A stretch of DNA of 64,000 nucleotides from Hymenobacter gelipurpurascens (GCF_900187375.1 NZ_FYEW01000001.1:2170001-2234000), one strand, 5' to 3'; numbered from the stretch's first letter, positions 34,664 to 43,395 are shown. Notes: generated by a model not told the origin, from the sequence alone. Translations and numbers: made by a program.

Positions 34664-36772
34664 CTACCACACTTTAGCGCGGTCAGCTTGGGCGCGCACC
34701 ATCTTGGCGTCGTCCTTGCAGCCGAATGCCTCGAAGAACTCGGGCATGTTCATCAGCGGACCGCTGGTGCGGTACTGCGCTGGCGAGTGTGGGTCCGTCA
34801 TTACCTGCTGACGCAGGTACTCGGGGCGGGCGTTGGTGCGCCAGATCTGAGCCCAGGCCAGGAAGAAGCGCTGCTCCGGCGTGAAGCCATCGTACTTGGG
34901 GCGGGCGCTGCTGCCGTACTGCTTCTGGAGCTGCTTTTCCAGGGCCGTGTAGGCAATGTTGAGGCCGCCGAGGTCGGCGAGGTTTTCGCCCATGGTCAGC
35001 TTGCCATTCACGAACACCGAGTCAAGCGGCGAGAAGGCCGAGTACTGCTTGCCCACCATGTCGGCGCGCTGCGTGAACTTCTCGGCGTCTTCCTTGGTCC
35101 ACCAGTCGCGCAGGTTGCCTTGCGAGTCGTACTGGCGGCCCTGGTCGTCGAAGCCGTGCGTGATTTCGTGGCCGATTACCGCGCCCATGCCGCCGTAGTT
35201 CACCGCGTCATCGGCTTTAGGGTCGAAGAACGGGGGCTGCATGATGCCGGCCGGGAACACGATTTCGTTCATCGGCGGGTTGTAGTAAGCATTTACCGTC
35301 GGAGGCGTCATGCCCCACTCACCGCGGTCAATCGGCTTGCCGAAGTGCTTGGCGTTATCAATGCTGGCCCACTCACGAGCGGCCAGCATGTTTTTCAGGT
35401 ATGACTCGCGCGAGATGTTCAGGGCGGAATAGTCCTTCCACTTGTCGGGGTAGCCGATTTTTACCGTGAAGGCGTTCAGCTTCTGCAGCGCTTCTTTCTT
35501 GGTCGCCTCGCTCATCCATTCTGACTTCTGGATGTGCTCACCCATCGCCTCCCGAATGTTGCTGACCATCTCCATGGCCTTCTGCTTGGTTTCGGGCGTG
35601 AAGGCCTTGTCCACGTAGAGCTGGCCGAAGGCTTCACCCAGAGCGCGGTCGGTAGCGCCGTTCATGCGCTTCCAACGGGGCTGCTGGCGCTTGGCGCCCG
35701 TGAGCACCTGCGCAAAACGGAACTGCTCGTCGCTGAACGCTTTCGGCAGGGCCGAAGTCACGGACGAGGTCAGGTGCCAGCGCATGTAGGTTTTCAAGTC
35801 GGAAAGGGGCTCCTGCTTCAGCATGGCGCTTTCCTCCTTGAAGAAGGCGGGCTGGCCTACGATGATTTCCTTGGCAGCACCCACCTGCATTGCCTTGAGA
35901 GCCGTGGGCAGACCCAGATTCGGGAACTGCTTATTGGCCTCGGCTACGGTCATTTTGTTGTAGTTAGCATAGGGGTCGCGCAGGTCTACGCGGCTCTTGC
36001 TGGCCTTGGCGAGGCGCGTTTCGAGACGCATTACGGTAGCGGCATTTTTAGCAGCGGCAGCCTCGTTGTCGCCCAACATCTTGAAGGTGTTGGTCAGGTA
36101 CGTGGTATACGCAGCCCGGATGCCTTTGGAGCGGGCATCATCCTTTAGGTAGTAATCGCGGTCGGGCAACGACAAGCCGCCCTGACCGATTTGCACGGCG
36201 TATTCGGTGCTTTTCTTTTCGTCAGGACCCACATAGCTGCCGAAGAAAGCGCCGCTTCCTAACAGCTGCTGGCGGGCAATTTCTGCCTGCAGGCCTTTCA
36301 AATCTTTGATGGCCGAAATGCGCGCCAGCTCTGGCTGCAGGTATTTCAGGCCCGCTTTCTCAATCGCCATCGAGTCCATGGCCGTGGCATAGTAGTCGCC
36401 TACTTTCTGCTCATTAGAGCCCTTGGCGGCCGAGGTGTTGCCCGCGGCATCCTGCAGAATCTGCCGCATCACGGCGTTGTTCTTGTCGGCCAGCTCATTG
36501 AACGAGCCCCAGCGCACTTCAGCGGCTGGAATGGGGTTGTTTTTGAGCCAGTTGCCGCTCGCAAACTGGAAGAAATCGGAGCAGGGGTCTACCGATTTGT
36601 CCACGTTGGCTACGTTCAGACCAACGCCGGGCGTCATGGCTTCCTCGGCGGGCGCAGCCGTGGTAGTGGCCGCTGCAGCCGTGGGGGCGGCAGTTTTGCT
36701 CGACGCGCAGCCTGCCAGGGCCAAACCTGCGGCCGCTACGGCGGCTAGGGTCAGGCTATTACGGTTTTTCAT
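34664..36772 (-). CDS. M13 family metallopeptidase, lipoprotein
   Basis: 702-aa zinc endopeptidase of the neprilysin (M13) family. Start at 36772 gives a lipoprotein signal with lipobox ALAGC. A Thr/Ala linker is followed by the M13 N-terminal domain (DPCSDFFQFASGNWLKNNPI) and the catalytic domain with HEITH (about residues 535-539), the third ligand in GENLADLGGL, and NAYYNPPMNEIVFPAGI. The end CKDDAKMVRAQADRAKVW is the usual M13 terminus. It probably degrades small peptides in the periplasm. The longer open frame upstream shows no coding features. Confidence 0.96.
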   Translation of the reverse strand: MKNRNSLTLAAVAAAGLALAGCASSKTAAPTAAAATTTAAPAEEAMTPGVGLNVANVDKSVDPCSDFFQFASGNWLKNNPIPAAEVRWGSFNELADKNNAVMRQILQDAAGNTSAAKGSNEQKVGDYYATAMDSMAIEKAGLKYLQPELARISAIKDLKGLQAEIARQQLLGSGAFFGSYVGPDEKKSTEYAVQIGQGGLSLPDRDYYLKDDARSKGIRAAYTTYLTNTFKMLGDNEAAAAKNAATVMRLETRLAKASKSRVDLRDPYANYNKMTVAEANKQFPNLGLPTALKAMQVGAAKEIIVGQPAFFKEESAMLKQEPLSDLKTYMRWHLTSSVTSALPKAFSDEQFRFAQVLTGAKRQQPRWKRMNGATDRALGEAFGQLYVDKAFTPETKQKAMEMVSNIREAMGEHIQKSEWMSEATKKEALQKLNAFTVKIGYPDKWKDYSALNISRESYLKNMLAAREWASIDNAKHFGKPIDRGEWGMTPPTVNAYYNPPMNEIVFPAGIMQPPFFDPKADDAVNYGGMGAVIGHEITHGFDDQGRQYDSQGNLRDWWTKEDAEKFTQRADMVGKQYSAFSPLDSVFVNGKLTMGENLADLGGLNIAYTALEKQLQKQYGSSARPKYDGFTPEQRFFLAWAQIWRTNARPEYLRQQVMTDPHSPAQYRTSGPLMNMPEFFEAFGCKDDAKMVRAQADRAKVW

Positions 36773-37180
36773 ATAGGAGAAGTGTGGTGTGGGAAGGTTC
36801 GAATGCGAAAACCAAGGTAAGCGAAAAACCTTATTGCGTTGCGGTATAGTCCATTCTGCCAAGCCTTTTGCGGAACGCAAAGACAGCGCTAGGCCAGTAG
36901 GTGTTGCACAGTAGCCTTCGCCATCCATCTATACTAAAGCTTACAAGCTAGTTCCCCTCCTCAGCCGAGGAGAGGTTAGGGGTGGTTGACAATCGTTGAA
37001 TCTCTTTTCACTAAGTAGTCTTGGCTCTAGAAATCGTTCTAACCACTTCAACTACCCCTAGCCCCTCCTTAACTGAGGAGGGAAACTAGTGCTTTAGCTT
37101 CTAGTTCACATTACAGTCTGTAGCCCATCAAACTCACTATTTCACTATCTCTCCATTTCACCTTTCGTAACTTGCAGGCT
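36773..37180. other. 408-base divergent intergenic region with an imperfect inverted repeat
   Basis: Contains the promoter area of the minus-strand M13 gene and of the plus-strand xseA gene, and the family D repeat at 36935-37100. No coding frame is convincing. No clear TAnnTTTG pair was found. Confidence 0.6.
36935..37100. repeat. Imperfect long inverted repeat, family D
   Basis: The left arm (about 36935-36990, CTAAAGC..CTAGTTCCCCTCCTCAG..GG.TAGGGGTGGTTGA) pairs imperfectly with the right arm (about 37048-37100, TCAACTACCCCTAG..CTGAGGAGGGAAACTAG...GCTTTAG). The sequence is unrelated to the GTCAT-ended families. Confidence 0.75.
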
Positions 37181-38641
37181 ATGCCACTGTACAACCGTCG
37201 TCCGGATCCAGGCCTTTCCGCTCTGCCGCCTGCCGCGCTGCCGCTGGCGGAGCTGCTGGCCCGCGTGCGCCAGACCCTGAGCGAGCGGTTTGCGGAGTCC
37301 TACTGGGTGCTGGCCGAAATTGCCGACCTCACCGTGCCGCGCTTCGATGGGGCGCATTGCTACCTCACCCTCTCCGATCAGCATACCACCGCGCGCGGCG
37401 CCCAGCTCAAAGCCCAGGCCCGCGCTACCATCTGGAGCCAGCGTTATCAGCAGCTGGCACCTGCCTTCGAGCAGCAAACTGGCCTAGCCTTAAAAGTGGG
37501 CTTGAAAGTGATGCTGCGTGTGCAGATCAAATTTCACGAGCAGTTTGGCCTCTCGCTGGATGTTGTGGCCCTCGACCCCACCTATACCGTCGGTGACCTG
37601 GCCCGGCAGCGGCTGGAAACGCTGCGGAAGCTGGAGGCCAAAGGCCTGCTGGAGCGCCAGAAGCGCCTGACGCTGCCCCTGGGCGTGCAGCGCGTGGCCG
37701 TTATCTCCTCACCTACGGCGGCGGGCTGGCAGGATTTCGTGCAGCAGCTGCGCGAGGCGCCCTACGATTTTGCCCTCACGCTCTTCCCAGCCTCCATGCA
37801 GGGCGACGACTCGCCGGCCAGCATCCGGACGGCGCTGGCCGCCATCAAGCTGCGCCGACGCGAGTACGATGCCGTCGTGATTATCCGGGGCGGGGGCTCC
37901 AAAACCGACCTGCTAGCCTTCGACGACTATGGCCTAGCCGCCGCCGTAGCCGCTTTTCCGCTGCCCATTCTCACCGGGATTGGCCACGAGCGCGATGAAG
38001 CCGTGGTAGACCTCACGGCGCACACGTCCCTCAAAACTCCCACCGCCGTAGCCGCCTTCCTGATAGAGCGCCTGGCGCGCCTCGAAGCCGCCCTGGAAGG
38101 CTACGGGGGCCGTATTCGGGAACTGGCCCAGGCCCGCGTGCAGGATGCCGTAGGCCACTTGCAGCGCATATTGCGCCGCGCCCACCAGGAGGCCCGCCAG
38201 CAGCTTTCCGGGCACCGCGAGGAGTTGCACCAGCGTATTCGGCTGGCGGCCGCCGCGCCGCGGGCCCAGCTGCGCCAGCAGGAGCAGCAGCTTACGCGCC
38301 GCCGCCACCAGCTGCACCGGGCGGCGCAGAGTGGCCTACGCGGCCAGGAAGCCCGGCTGCGTACGTTTGGCCGGGCGCTGGCCCAGCGGTTTCGGCGGCT
38401 GCACCGCCGCCGCTGCGAGCAACTACTGCACCGCCGGTTTCAGCTGCAGCTCGCCGCCGAGCGCCTCCTGCACCAGGCGGAGGTACGTTTGCTCCAGGTT
38501 CAAATTCCGACCACAGCGGCGCCTTTGCCTCTCGTGCCGGCTCCGACGCCTACTCGCTCCAAAGCTGTTTCCAGCCCTGCGCCGAAGCGGGTAGCGGCTG
38601 CTACGCCGGCGGAGGGCCAGCTTCCTTTATTCTTATCCTAG
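37181..38641 (+). CDS. xseA: Exodeoxyribonuclease VII large subunit
   Basis: 486-aa catalytic subunit of exonuclease VII, which degrades single-stranded DNA. An N-terminal OB-fold (residues about 20-115; AESYWVLAEIADLTVPRFDG) precedes the catalytic domain with GVQRVAVISSPTAAGWQDFV, FPASMQGDDSPASIRTALAA, VIIRGGGSKTDLLAFDDYGL, PILTGIGHERDEAVVD and HTSLKTPTAVAAFLI. An Arg/Gln-rich coiled-coil follows (about 310-440), and the tail is low-complexity. The ATG at 37181 was chosen over an in-frame TTG at 37172. xseB follows after 15 bases. Confidence 0.96.
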   Translation: MPLYNRRPDPGLSALPPAALPLAELLARVRQTLSERFAESYWVLAEIADLTVPRFDGAHCYLTLSDQHTTARGAQLKAQARATIWSQRYQQLAPAFEQQTGLALKVGLKVMLRVQIKFHEQFGLSLDVVALDPTYTVGDLARQRLETLRKLEAKGLLERQKRLTLPLGVQRVAVISSPTAAGWQDFVQQLREAPYDFALTLFPASMQGDDSPASIRTALAAIKLRRREYDAVVIIRGGGSKTDLLAFDDYGLAAAVAAFPLPILTGIGHERDEAVVDLTAHTSLKTPTAVAAFLIERLARLEAALEGYGGRIRELAQARVQDAVGHLQRILRRAHQEARQQLSGHREELHQRIRLAAAAPRAQLRQQEQQLTRRRHQLHRAAQSGLRGQEARLRTFGRALAQRFRRLHRRRCEQLLHRRFQLQLAAERLLHQAEVRLLQVQIPTTAAPLPLVPAPTPTRSKAVSSPAPKRVAAATPAEGQLPLFLS

Positions 38642-38656
38642 CGCTTTCGTTTTCCC

Positions 38657-38884
38657 ATGCCCCAACCCATCACCTACCGCCAAGCCATCGAAGAGCTGGA
38701 AACCATCCTGCGCGCCCTCGAAACCGATTCTGTGGATGTGGATGACCTCACGGCCCGCGTCCAGCGCTCCGCCGAACTGATTCGGCTGTGCAAGCAAAAG
38801 CTGCGCTCCGCCGAGTCGGCCATCGACCAAGTATTCGAGAACCTCGACGACGAGGAAGAGCTAGACAAGCCCGAAGAGGAATAG
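38657..38884 (+). CDS. xseB: Exodeoxyribonuclease VII small subunit
   Basis: 75-aa acidic helical subunit. It matches the XseB family: TYRQAIEELETILRALETDS, VDVDDLTARVQRSAELIRLC and KQKLRSAESAIDQVFENL. Located 15 bases downstream of xseA, certainly in the same transcript. The stop is followed at once by GGCCTAGGCCAC. Confidence 0.96.
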   Translation: MPQPITYRQAIEELETILRALETDSVDVDDLTARVQRSAELIRLCKQKLRSAESAIDQVFENLDDEEELDKPEEE

Positions 38885-39077
38885 GCCTAGGCCACTCTTC
38901 CGGCGCGCAACAGCTCCTGCCTGTAGCTGCTAGGCCACTTTCCCAATGCTGGTAACTGCTGCCGCTATTAGCATCTCGTTAGGCCAATACCCCGAATATT
39001 CTCGGCTTTCCTATCTGTAAGATTAGGATACTAGTATATTTACCCGCCCTATTTTTCTTACTCCCTACACACCTAGT

Positions 39078-39449
39078 ATGAAGTCCCAACCCTCAGACGC
39101 GTCTCCGGAACTGACCCAAGCCAGCCAGTGGACCCGCAACTTTCGCAACCAAAACCCAGGCGCCCCCAAGGGCCACTGCATTAAGAAGTCGCAGCTAGAT
39201 GCTATCCTAGGCCAGCCCGGTTGTGAAGGCATTAGAGTGTATTATGGCCTAGATGATGCCGGCAACCGCAAGCTTGTCATGGTAGGCATTGATGCCGATG
39301 AGAACGATATCATCAGCACTACCACAACGGCAGCACTACGGACGGCTTCATCAGATGTAGAAAGTGCGGATACTGCTTCAGTTTCTGTTGCGACTGATTT
39401 TCCTCCCTGCCCTCCCTGCTGCAGTATTGAGAACCCTTTGAATTCATAA
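39078..39449 (+). CDS. Soluble protein with Cys-rich CPPC tail, cassette 1 (unknown family)
   Basis: 123-aa protein with no signal peptide. The core GCEGIRVYYGLDDAGNRKLV, then MVGIDADENDI, aligns with GLRFYMGLEKDLNG... and VVGVDKDGHDI in the protein at 40324-40734. Both begin with an SQWTRNFRNQ/EQWTANYRDQ block and both end in a Cys tail and PLN (FPPCPPCCSIENPLNS here; AKCPDNCDPTSPLN there). The family has no function I know. It is followed after 15 bases by a multi-pass membrane protein, an arrangement repeated in cassette 2. Confidence 0.75.
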   Translation: MKSQPSDASPELTQASQWTRNFRNQNPGAPKGHCIKKSQLDAILGQPGCEGIRVYYGLDDAGNRKLVMVGIDADENDIISTTTTAALRTASSDVESADTASVSVATDFPPCPPCCSIENPLNS

Positions 39450-39464
39450 TCTAAAGAGGTATTC

Positions 39465-40166
39465 ATGCCCTCTTGGTTAGTCCAATTTGGTCCTTATTTT
39501 GACCTAATCGCAGGTTGCTCCATGCTTATTCCCACTGGGATGGCATGGAGCCGTCGGGCTTATTTGACAGGTGGCCTACGCCCGCTAGCTATTCTACCTG
39601 GATTCTTATTTGCCTCTTATTGGCTAATGCAGCTAGGCATATATCTCTGGCACTACAACATTGCTATTGCACATCTAAATACAGTGGTAGAATCTTTGAT
39701 CCTCATTCAAGTTTACCACGACAATGCAAAAAAATTAAAGCAACGTCAGGTAATACGCTGGCTGATGTTTGCATTTGCATGCTTTGCTTTGGCAGACTCC
39801 TTTTTTATTGAAGGGTTCGACCAAATAAATTCGTACACCAATTTATTCGAAAGTATTTTAGTTAGCGTACTTATATTAGCTTATTTCGAAGAATCTGTTT
39901 TTATTCATCATAAAGACAATTTATTTAAAATACCACTCTTTATTGCTTCCATAGGTGTTTTATTATATTTGGCTGGAACAGTAATGCTTTACCTATTCAG
40001 TGAATATCTTATTAAAATAAATGACCTGCATACATACCGGGCATTTTATTCATTTAATAGCTTTCTATTTTTTGTACTGGCAATGCTCCTGACGCGTGCG
40101 TTTTATTTAGTAAAGCCACCACAACCAAAAATCCTGGAACAGAAATGGGGCGCTAGAGTGGCCTAG
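39465..40166 (+). CDS. Multi-pass membrane protein, cassette 1 (unknown family)
   Basis: 233-aa membrane protein with about seven hydrophobic segments, roughly at residues 8-26, 40-62, 68-84, 98-116, 125-145, 155-178 and 190-212, and a short basic C-terminal tail. No known domain. Its layout and several positions (early IPTGMAW-RR, the HLNTVVESLIL/HFSTLFDITFI block, IEGFDQINSYTNLFES/IDHFTKDLNTISRIFG) parallel the protein at 40741-41523. Visibly richer in A+T than the flanking genes. The stop is the TAG in GTGGCCTAG. Confidence 0.75.
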   Translation: MPSWLVQFGPYFDLIAGCSMLIPTGMAWSRRAYLTGGLRPLAILPGFLFASYWLMQLGIYLWHYNIAIAHLNTVVESLILIQVYHDNAKKLKQRQVIRWLMFAFACFALADSFFIEGFDQINSYTNLFESILVSVLILAYFEESVFIHHKDNLFKIPLFIASIGVLLYLAGTVMLYLFSEYLIKINDLHTYRAFYSFNSFLFFVLAMLLTRAFYLVKPPQPKILEQKWGARVA

Positions 40167-40323
40167 CTGATAAGCTAAGACCTGAGGCTACTCGATTTCG
40201 TGTATGCTGTTTTCTGGGCAAATTATGTAGGCACGCATTTCACAGCCTGTAGACCGCCTATATTTGGTAGGACGTTGCGGCTATGCCGTTCATCTACCGT
40301 CTATTGCCCTCTATTACCTCCGC

Positions 40324-40734
40324 ATGCTCCCCAACGACCCAGTTCCTGGCTTCGACCCCAATGCGGGCAGCCCCATTCCGGCTACTACTGCCGAGCAGTG
40401 GACTGCCAACTACCGCGACCAACCGCTCACGGCGGAGGAACAAGCCGGTTCCAAACGCATTAAGGCCTACTACTTTGGTAATGAATTCCTGAATACGGTT
40501 CAGCAACAGGAGCATTGCGTAGGCCTACGCTTCTATATGGGCCTTGAAAAAGACCTCAATGGCGACAAATCCAAAGACAACTATCAGCTTATTGTAGTGG
40601 GTGTTGACAAGGATGGACATGATATCGTACCGCGCACGCAAGCAGATGGCTCAGTGCAAGGTATGGATGGCATTGTAGGGGATGGATCTGCTAAATGCCC
40701 AGACAACTGCGACCCTACAAGTCCGCTTAACTAG
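40324..40734 (+). CDS. Soluble protein with Cys tail, cassette 2 (unknown family)
   Basis: 136-aa protein paralogous to 39078-39449. It has EQWTANYRDQP near the start, then KRIKAYYFGNEFLNTVQQQE, HCVGLRFYMGLEKDL, YQLIVVGVDKDGHDIVPRT and the end AKCPDNCDPTSPLN. Start at 40324 was chosen because the upstream in-frame extension (from 40264) has no similarity to its paralog. It is 6 bases from the membrane protein that follows, so they are translationally close. Confidence 0.75.
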   Translation: MLPNDPVPGFDPNAGSPIPATTAEQWTANYRDQPLTAEEQAGSKRIKAYYFGNEFLNTVQQQEHCVGLRFYMGLEKDLNGDKSKDNYQLIVVGVDKDGHDIVPRTQADGSVQGMDGIVGDGSAKCPDNCDPTSPLN

Positions 40735-40740
40735 GACCAA

Positions 40741-41523
40741 ATGGGTGGCTGGTTCGAGTCTGTTGCTTCGCTGTTAACTAGGTCTACCGCCTTGTTAACC
40801 ATGATTCCCTTGGGTATTATGCTGTATCGTAAGCCAGCCTTTCCCTTAGAACTTGGGTTGATACCCTATTATATAGGAGCAGATGTATTTCTAGCCCTTT
40901 GTGACAGAGTGGGCAAATCCTACTTTCGAAACAATGTTCCGGTTTTTCATTTTTCGACTCTATTTGACATTACATTCATCATTTTTACCTATATCAGAAT
41001 ATTCCCCGCCGATAAGAAGAAACCAATTATGGCTGTGTGGATAGTATTCCTGGCAATATGGCTTGTAAGCGGATTGACCATCGATCATTTTACCAAAGAC
41101 TTAAATACGATAAGCAGAATTTTTGGCAACGGCTTTGTAGTGATATTATCCATCAGCTACATAATGCAGATTTTTTCGTTTAAGTCAGGAAGCAATGACC
41201 GGGAAGCAACCCTGCTGTTTTCCTTATTTGCATTTCTATACTACAGCTGTTCGACAACTGCTATTTTGTTTCAAGATTTGCCAAGGTATGAGATATTCAA
41301 AGGGATATTTATGCCAAGCAAAAGTTTTCAAATATTTGCGGCAAGTCCTTATCCTATCGTCAGGTTAGTCCAGATTACTCTGATGGTAAAAATGCTAATC
41401 GTTCTCCCCACCCACATCACCCCGCGCAAGGCGCTGCCGAAGTGGCTGCGGTTTCGGCTGGGATGGCGGCCGCCCACGGAGCCGCCGCAGTATCGGGTGT
41501 TGCCCGCGCACTTAGTCGGATAA
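40741..41523 (+). CDS. Multi-pass membrane protein, cassette 2 (unknown family)
   Basis: 260-aa membrane protein with about seven hydrophobic segments and a longer basic, proline-rich C-terminus (TPRKALPKWLRFRLGWRPPT). It starts GGWFES..., compared with PSWLVQ... in its paralog. The AT-rich body contrasts with the GC-rich last 120 bases, where the tail begins abruptly. It ends 53 bases before the histidine kinase. Possible sensor or channel; function is not known. Confidence 0.75.
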   Translation: MGGWFESVASLLTRSTALLTMIPLGIMLYRKPAFPLELGLIPYYIGADVFLALCDRVGKSYFRNNVPVFHFSTLFDITFIIFTYIRIFPADKKKPIMAVWIVFLAIWLVSGLTIDHFTKDLNTISRIFGNGFVVILSISYIMQIFSFKSGSNDREATLLFSLFAFLYYSCSTTAILFQDLPRYEIFKGIFMPSKSFQIFAASPYPIVRLVQITLMVKMLIVLPTHITPRKALPKWLRFRLGWRPPTEPPQYRVLPAHLVG

Positions 41524-41576
41524 AACCCTGTATCTTGGGAATCTGAATATTTTTTATCGGTTGCTGCCTACTATCA

Positions 41577-42389
41577 ATGCCCGACGCGCTTATTCCGTTG
41601 GTTCTCGTTACGCCCATCCTGCTGCTGCTGGCCTTGGGCATCGTGGGCTTTGTTGTGCGCTACCAACGGCGCCTTCTACAGCAACAGCAAGAGTTCCAGG
41701 CCTTACAGGAAGTTGCTCAGCAGCAGGCCCTAGAGGCCGCTCTGCTAGCCCAAGAAGAAGAACGCCGCCGCATAGCCGGTGATCTGCATGATGGCGTGGG
41801 CACCACCCTGGCCATTGTGAAGCTGCACCTGAATATTCTGGCCCAGCCCGAGCTAACCCAAGAAGCCTCGGCCCTGCTCGACCAGGCCATTGGGGAAGTG
41901 CGTCGTATTTCGCGCAACCTGCTGCCAGCGGCGCTCCAGAAATTTGGGTTGCCCTTCGCGCTGGATGCGCTGGCCCGCACTATGCCTGCCGACGGCCCCA
42001 CCCACGTCGTGCTCGACCAACTGGGCAATCCGCGCCGCCTCGACCCGAAGTACGAGTTGATTGTGTACCGCGTGGTGCAGGAGCTGCTCGGCAACGGCCT
42101 ACGCCACGCCCACGCGGCCCTCATTGAGATAAAAGTAGATTTCGGGGTCGATAGCCTGGCCATTGCCTACACCGACAATGGTATCGGTTTCGACCCCACC
42201 ATTACGGAAAACCAACCTGCACCCGGCGTACGCATGGGCCTGGGGCTCACCAACCTACGCAGTCGCGTAGCCGTACTACGCGGAACCCTGCGCCATGAGT
42301 CGGCTGCCGGGGAAGGGAGCCGCGTATGGATTACGTTGCCTATTCCAGTTATTGCTACCAACCAGCCCTCTACCCTCACCTTTGCATGA
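41577..42389 (+). CDS. Sensor histidine kinase (HisKA_3 / NarL-partner type)
   Basis: 270-aa kinase with one N-terminal membrane helix (residues about 7-27) and almost no extracellular domain. A coiled-coil Gln/Glu-rich stretch leads to the HisKA_3 dimerisation domain with phospho-acceptor His71 in EEERRRIAGDLHDGVGTTLA. The HATPase domain follows with VYRVVQELLGNGLRHAHAAL, YTDNGIGFD and MGLGLTNLRSRV. Lacking a sensor domain of its own, it probably gets its input from another membrane protein, possibly those encoded upstream. Its TGA overlaps the next ATG by 4 bases. Confidence 0.93.
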   Translation: MPDALIPLVLVTPILLLLALGIVGFVVRYQRRLLQQQQEFQALQEVAQQQALEAALLAQEEERRRIAGDLHDGVGTTLAIVKLHLNILAQPELTQEASALLDQAIGEVRRISRNLLPAALQKFGLPFALDALARTMPADGPTHVVLDQLGNPRRLDPKYELIVYRVVQELLGNGLRHAHAALIEIKVDFGVDSLAIAYTDNGIGFDPTITENQPAPGVRMGLGLTNLRSRVAVLRGTLRHESAAGEGSRVWITLPIPVIATNQPSTLTFA

Positions 42390-42802
42390 GCACACCTATG
42401 ATTCATCTGGCCGTAGTTGACGACCACATCCTGTTTCGCAAAGGCTTGAGTGCCCTCATTAGCGGCTTTCCTAATATGGAGGTTCTCTTCGAGGCCGGCG
42501 ACGGCCAGGAGGCCCTCGAACGCCTCGACCAGGGCCTCGTGCCCGACGTGGTACTCATGGACCTGCAAATGCCCGTGCTCGATGGTCTCCAGACCGTGCG
42601 CCTGTTGCGGGTGCAATATCCGCAGGTGCGTACCATCATCATCTCCATGCACGATGAGCCCGAGCTTATTGACAGCCTGCGCGCCGAAGGCGCCCACGGC
42701 TACCTGCTCAAAAACGCCAGCCCCGAGGAAGTACACCGCGCTATTCTGAGCGTGCTAGGCCAGGATACTCCCGCTTCGCGCATCATTTCGGCGCGGTTCT
42801 AG
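42386..42802 (+). CDS. Receiver-only response regulator
   Basis: 138-aa receiver (REC) domain. Acidic pocket Asp12-Asp13 (VVDDH), phospho-acceptor Asp59 (VLMDLQMPVLDG), Ser in TIIISMHDE and Lys in YLLKNASPEE. The sequence and its neighbours are those of NarL/FixJ regulators, but the protein stops after residue 138, before any HTH_LuxR domain, and the terminator follows at once, so the DNA-binding half is absent. It overlaps the kinase gene by 4 bases (ATGA). It may act by protein contact. Confidence 0.9.
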   Translation: MSTPMIHLAVVDDHILFRKGLSALISGFPNMEVLFEAGDGQEALERLDQGLVPDVVLMDLQMPVLDGLQTVRLLRVQYPQVRTIIISMHDEPELIDSLRAEGAHGYLLKNASPEEVHRAILSVLGQDTPASRIISARF

Positions 42803-42844
42803 GCCACTTACAACGCACCGGAAGCAAGAAGCTTCCGTTACAAG

Positions 42845-42874
42845 AAAAAGCCGCTCCAGTAGGAGCGGCTTTTT
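42845..42874 (+). terminator. Intrinsic terminator after the response regulator
   Basis: AGCCGCTCC (42849-42857), loop AGTA, GGAGCGGCT (42862-42870), with flanking A and T runs (AAAA/TTTT). Confidence 0.9.
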
Positions 42875-42893
42875 CTGTTCTAGGCCAGTCTGG

Positions 42894-43256
42894 CTACATC
42901 AATTCTGTGGTGGGGTCCCAGAAAAGCTTCTTGAATTCCACCACCTGGTCGTCCTGCACGCGCACGCCTTCGGCTTCCAGGGCCTCCTGCATGGCGGTGG
43001 GCGTGGCAAAATGGTGGCGGCCGGTTAGTAGCCCGTTGCGGTTTACCACGCGCTGGGCCGGCACTTGCTCCAGGCCTAGCGAGGGAGCGGCGGCTATCAG
43101 GGCGTAGCCCACCATACGGGCTCCGTGCCTAGCCCCCAGGTAGTGCGCAATAGCTCCGTACGTACTCACACGGCCCGCCGGAATAAGACGCACCACCTCG
43201 TGCACATCCTGAAAGAAATTACGTTGCGTTCCGGAGGGGTCAGCGAGAGTTTTCAT
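42894..43256 (-). CDS. Alkyltransferase-like protein (Ada/MGMT fold, catalytic Cys lost)
   Basis: 120-aa protein with the DNA-binding C-terminal domain of O6-alkylguanine-DNA alkyltransferase: VVRLIPAGRVSTYGAIAHYL and RMVGYALIAAA. The active-site box PCHR reads PAQR (residues 66-69), so the alkyl-accepting Cys is Ala67. This is the hallmark of ATL proteins, which bind O6-alkylguanine and hand it to nucleotide excision repair. Downstream residues RVVNRNGLLTGRH are as in that group. Single gene, divergent from the DUF892 gene. Confidence 0.9.
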   Translation of the reverse strand: MKTLADPSGTQRNFFQDVHEVVRLIPAGRVSTYGAIAHYLGARHGARMVGYALIAAAPSLGLEQVPAQRVVNRNGLLTGRHHFATPTAMQEALEAEGVRVQDDQVVEFKKLFWDPTTELM

Positions 43257-43395
43257 GGGCAGTAAGCATCGTTTGAGACGCGCAAAATACAGTTATCGGC
43301 TCATCTGCACGCAAGCCCGACCATAACCACCGCCGCCGGGCAGCGTACGGACAGGGAGTATATTTTCCACTCACCTTTCTGTACACGCTACGATT

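Noticed and set aside
10033..37100. Insertion sequences
   Set aside because: The inverted repeats have no transposase frame between or beside them; they fit REP/MITE-type elements better.
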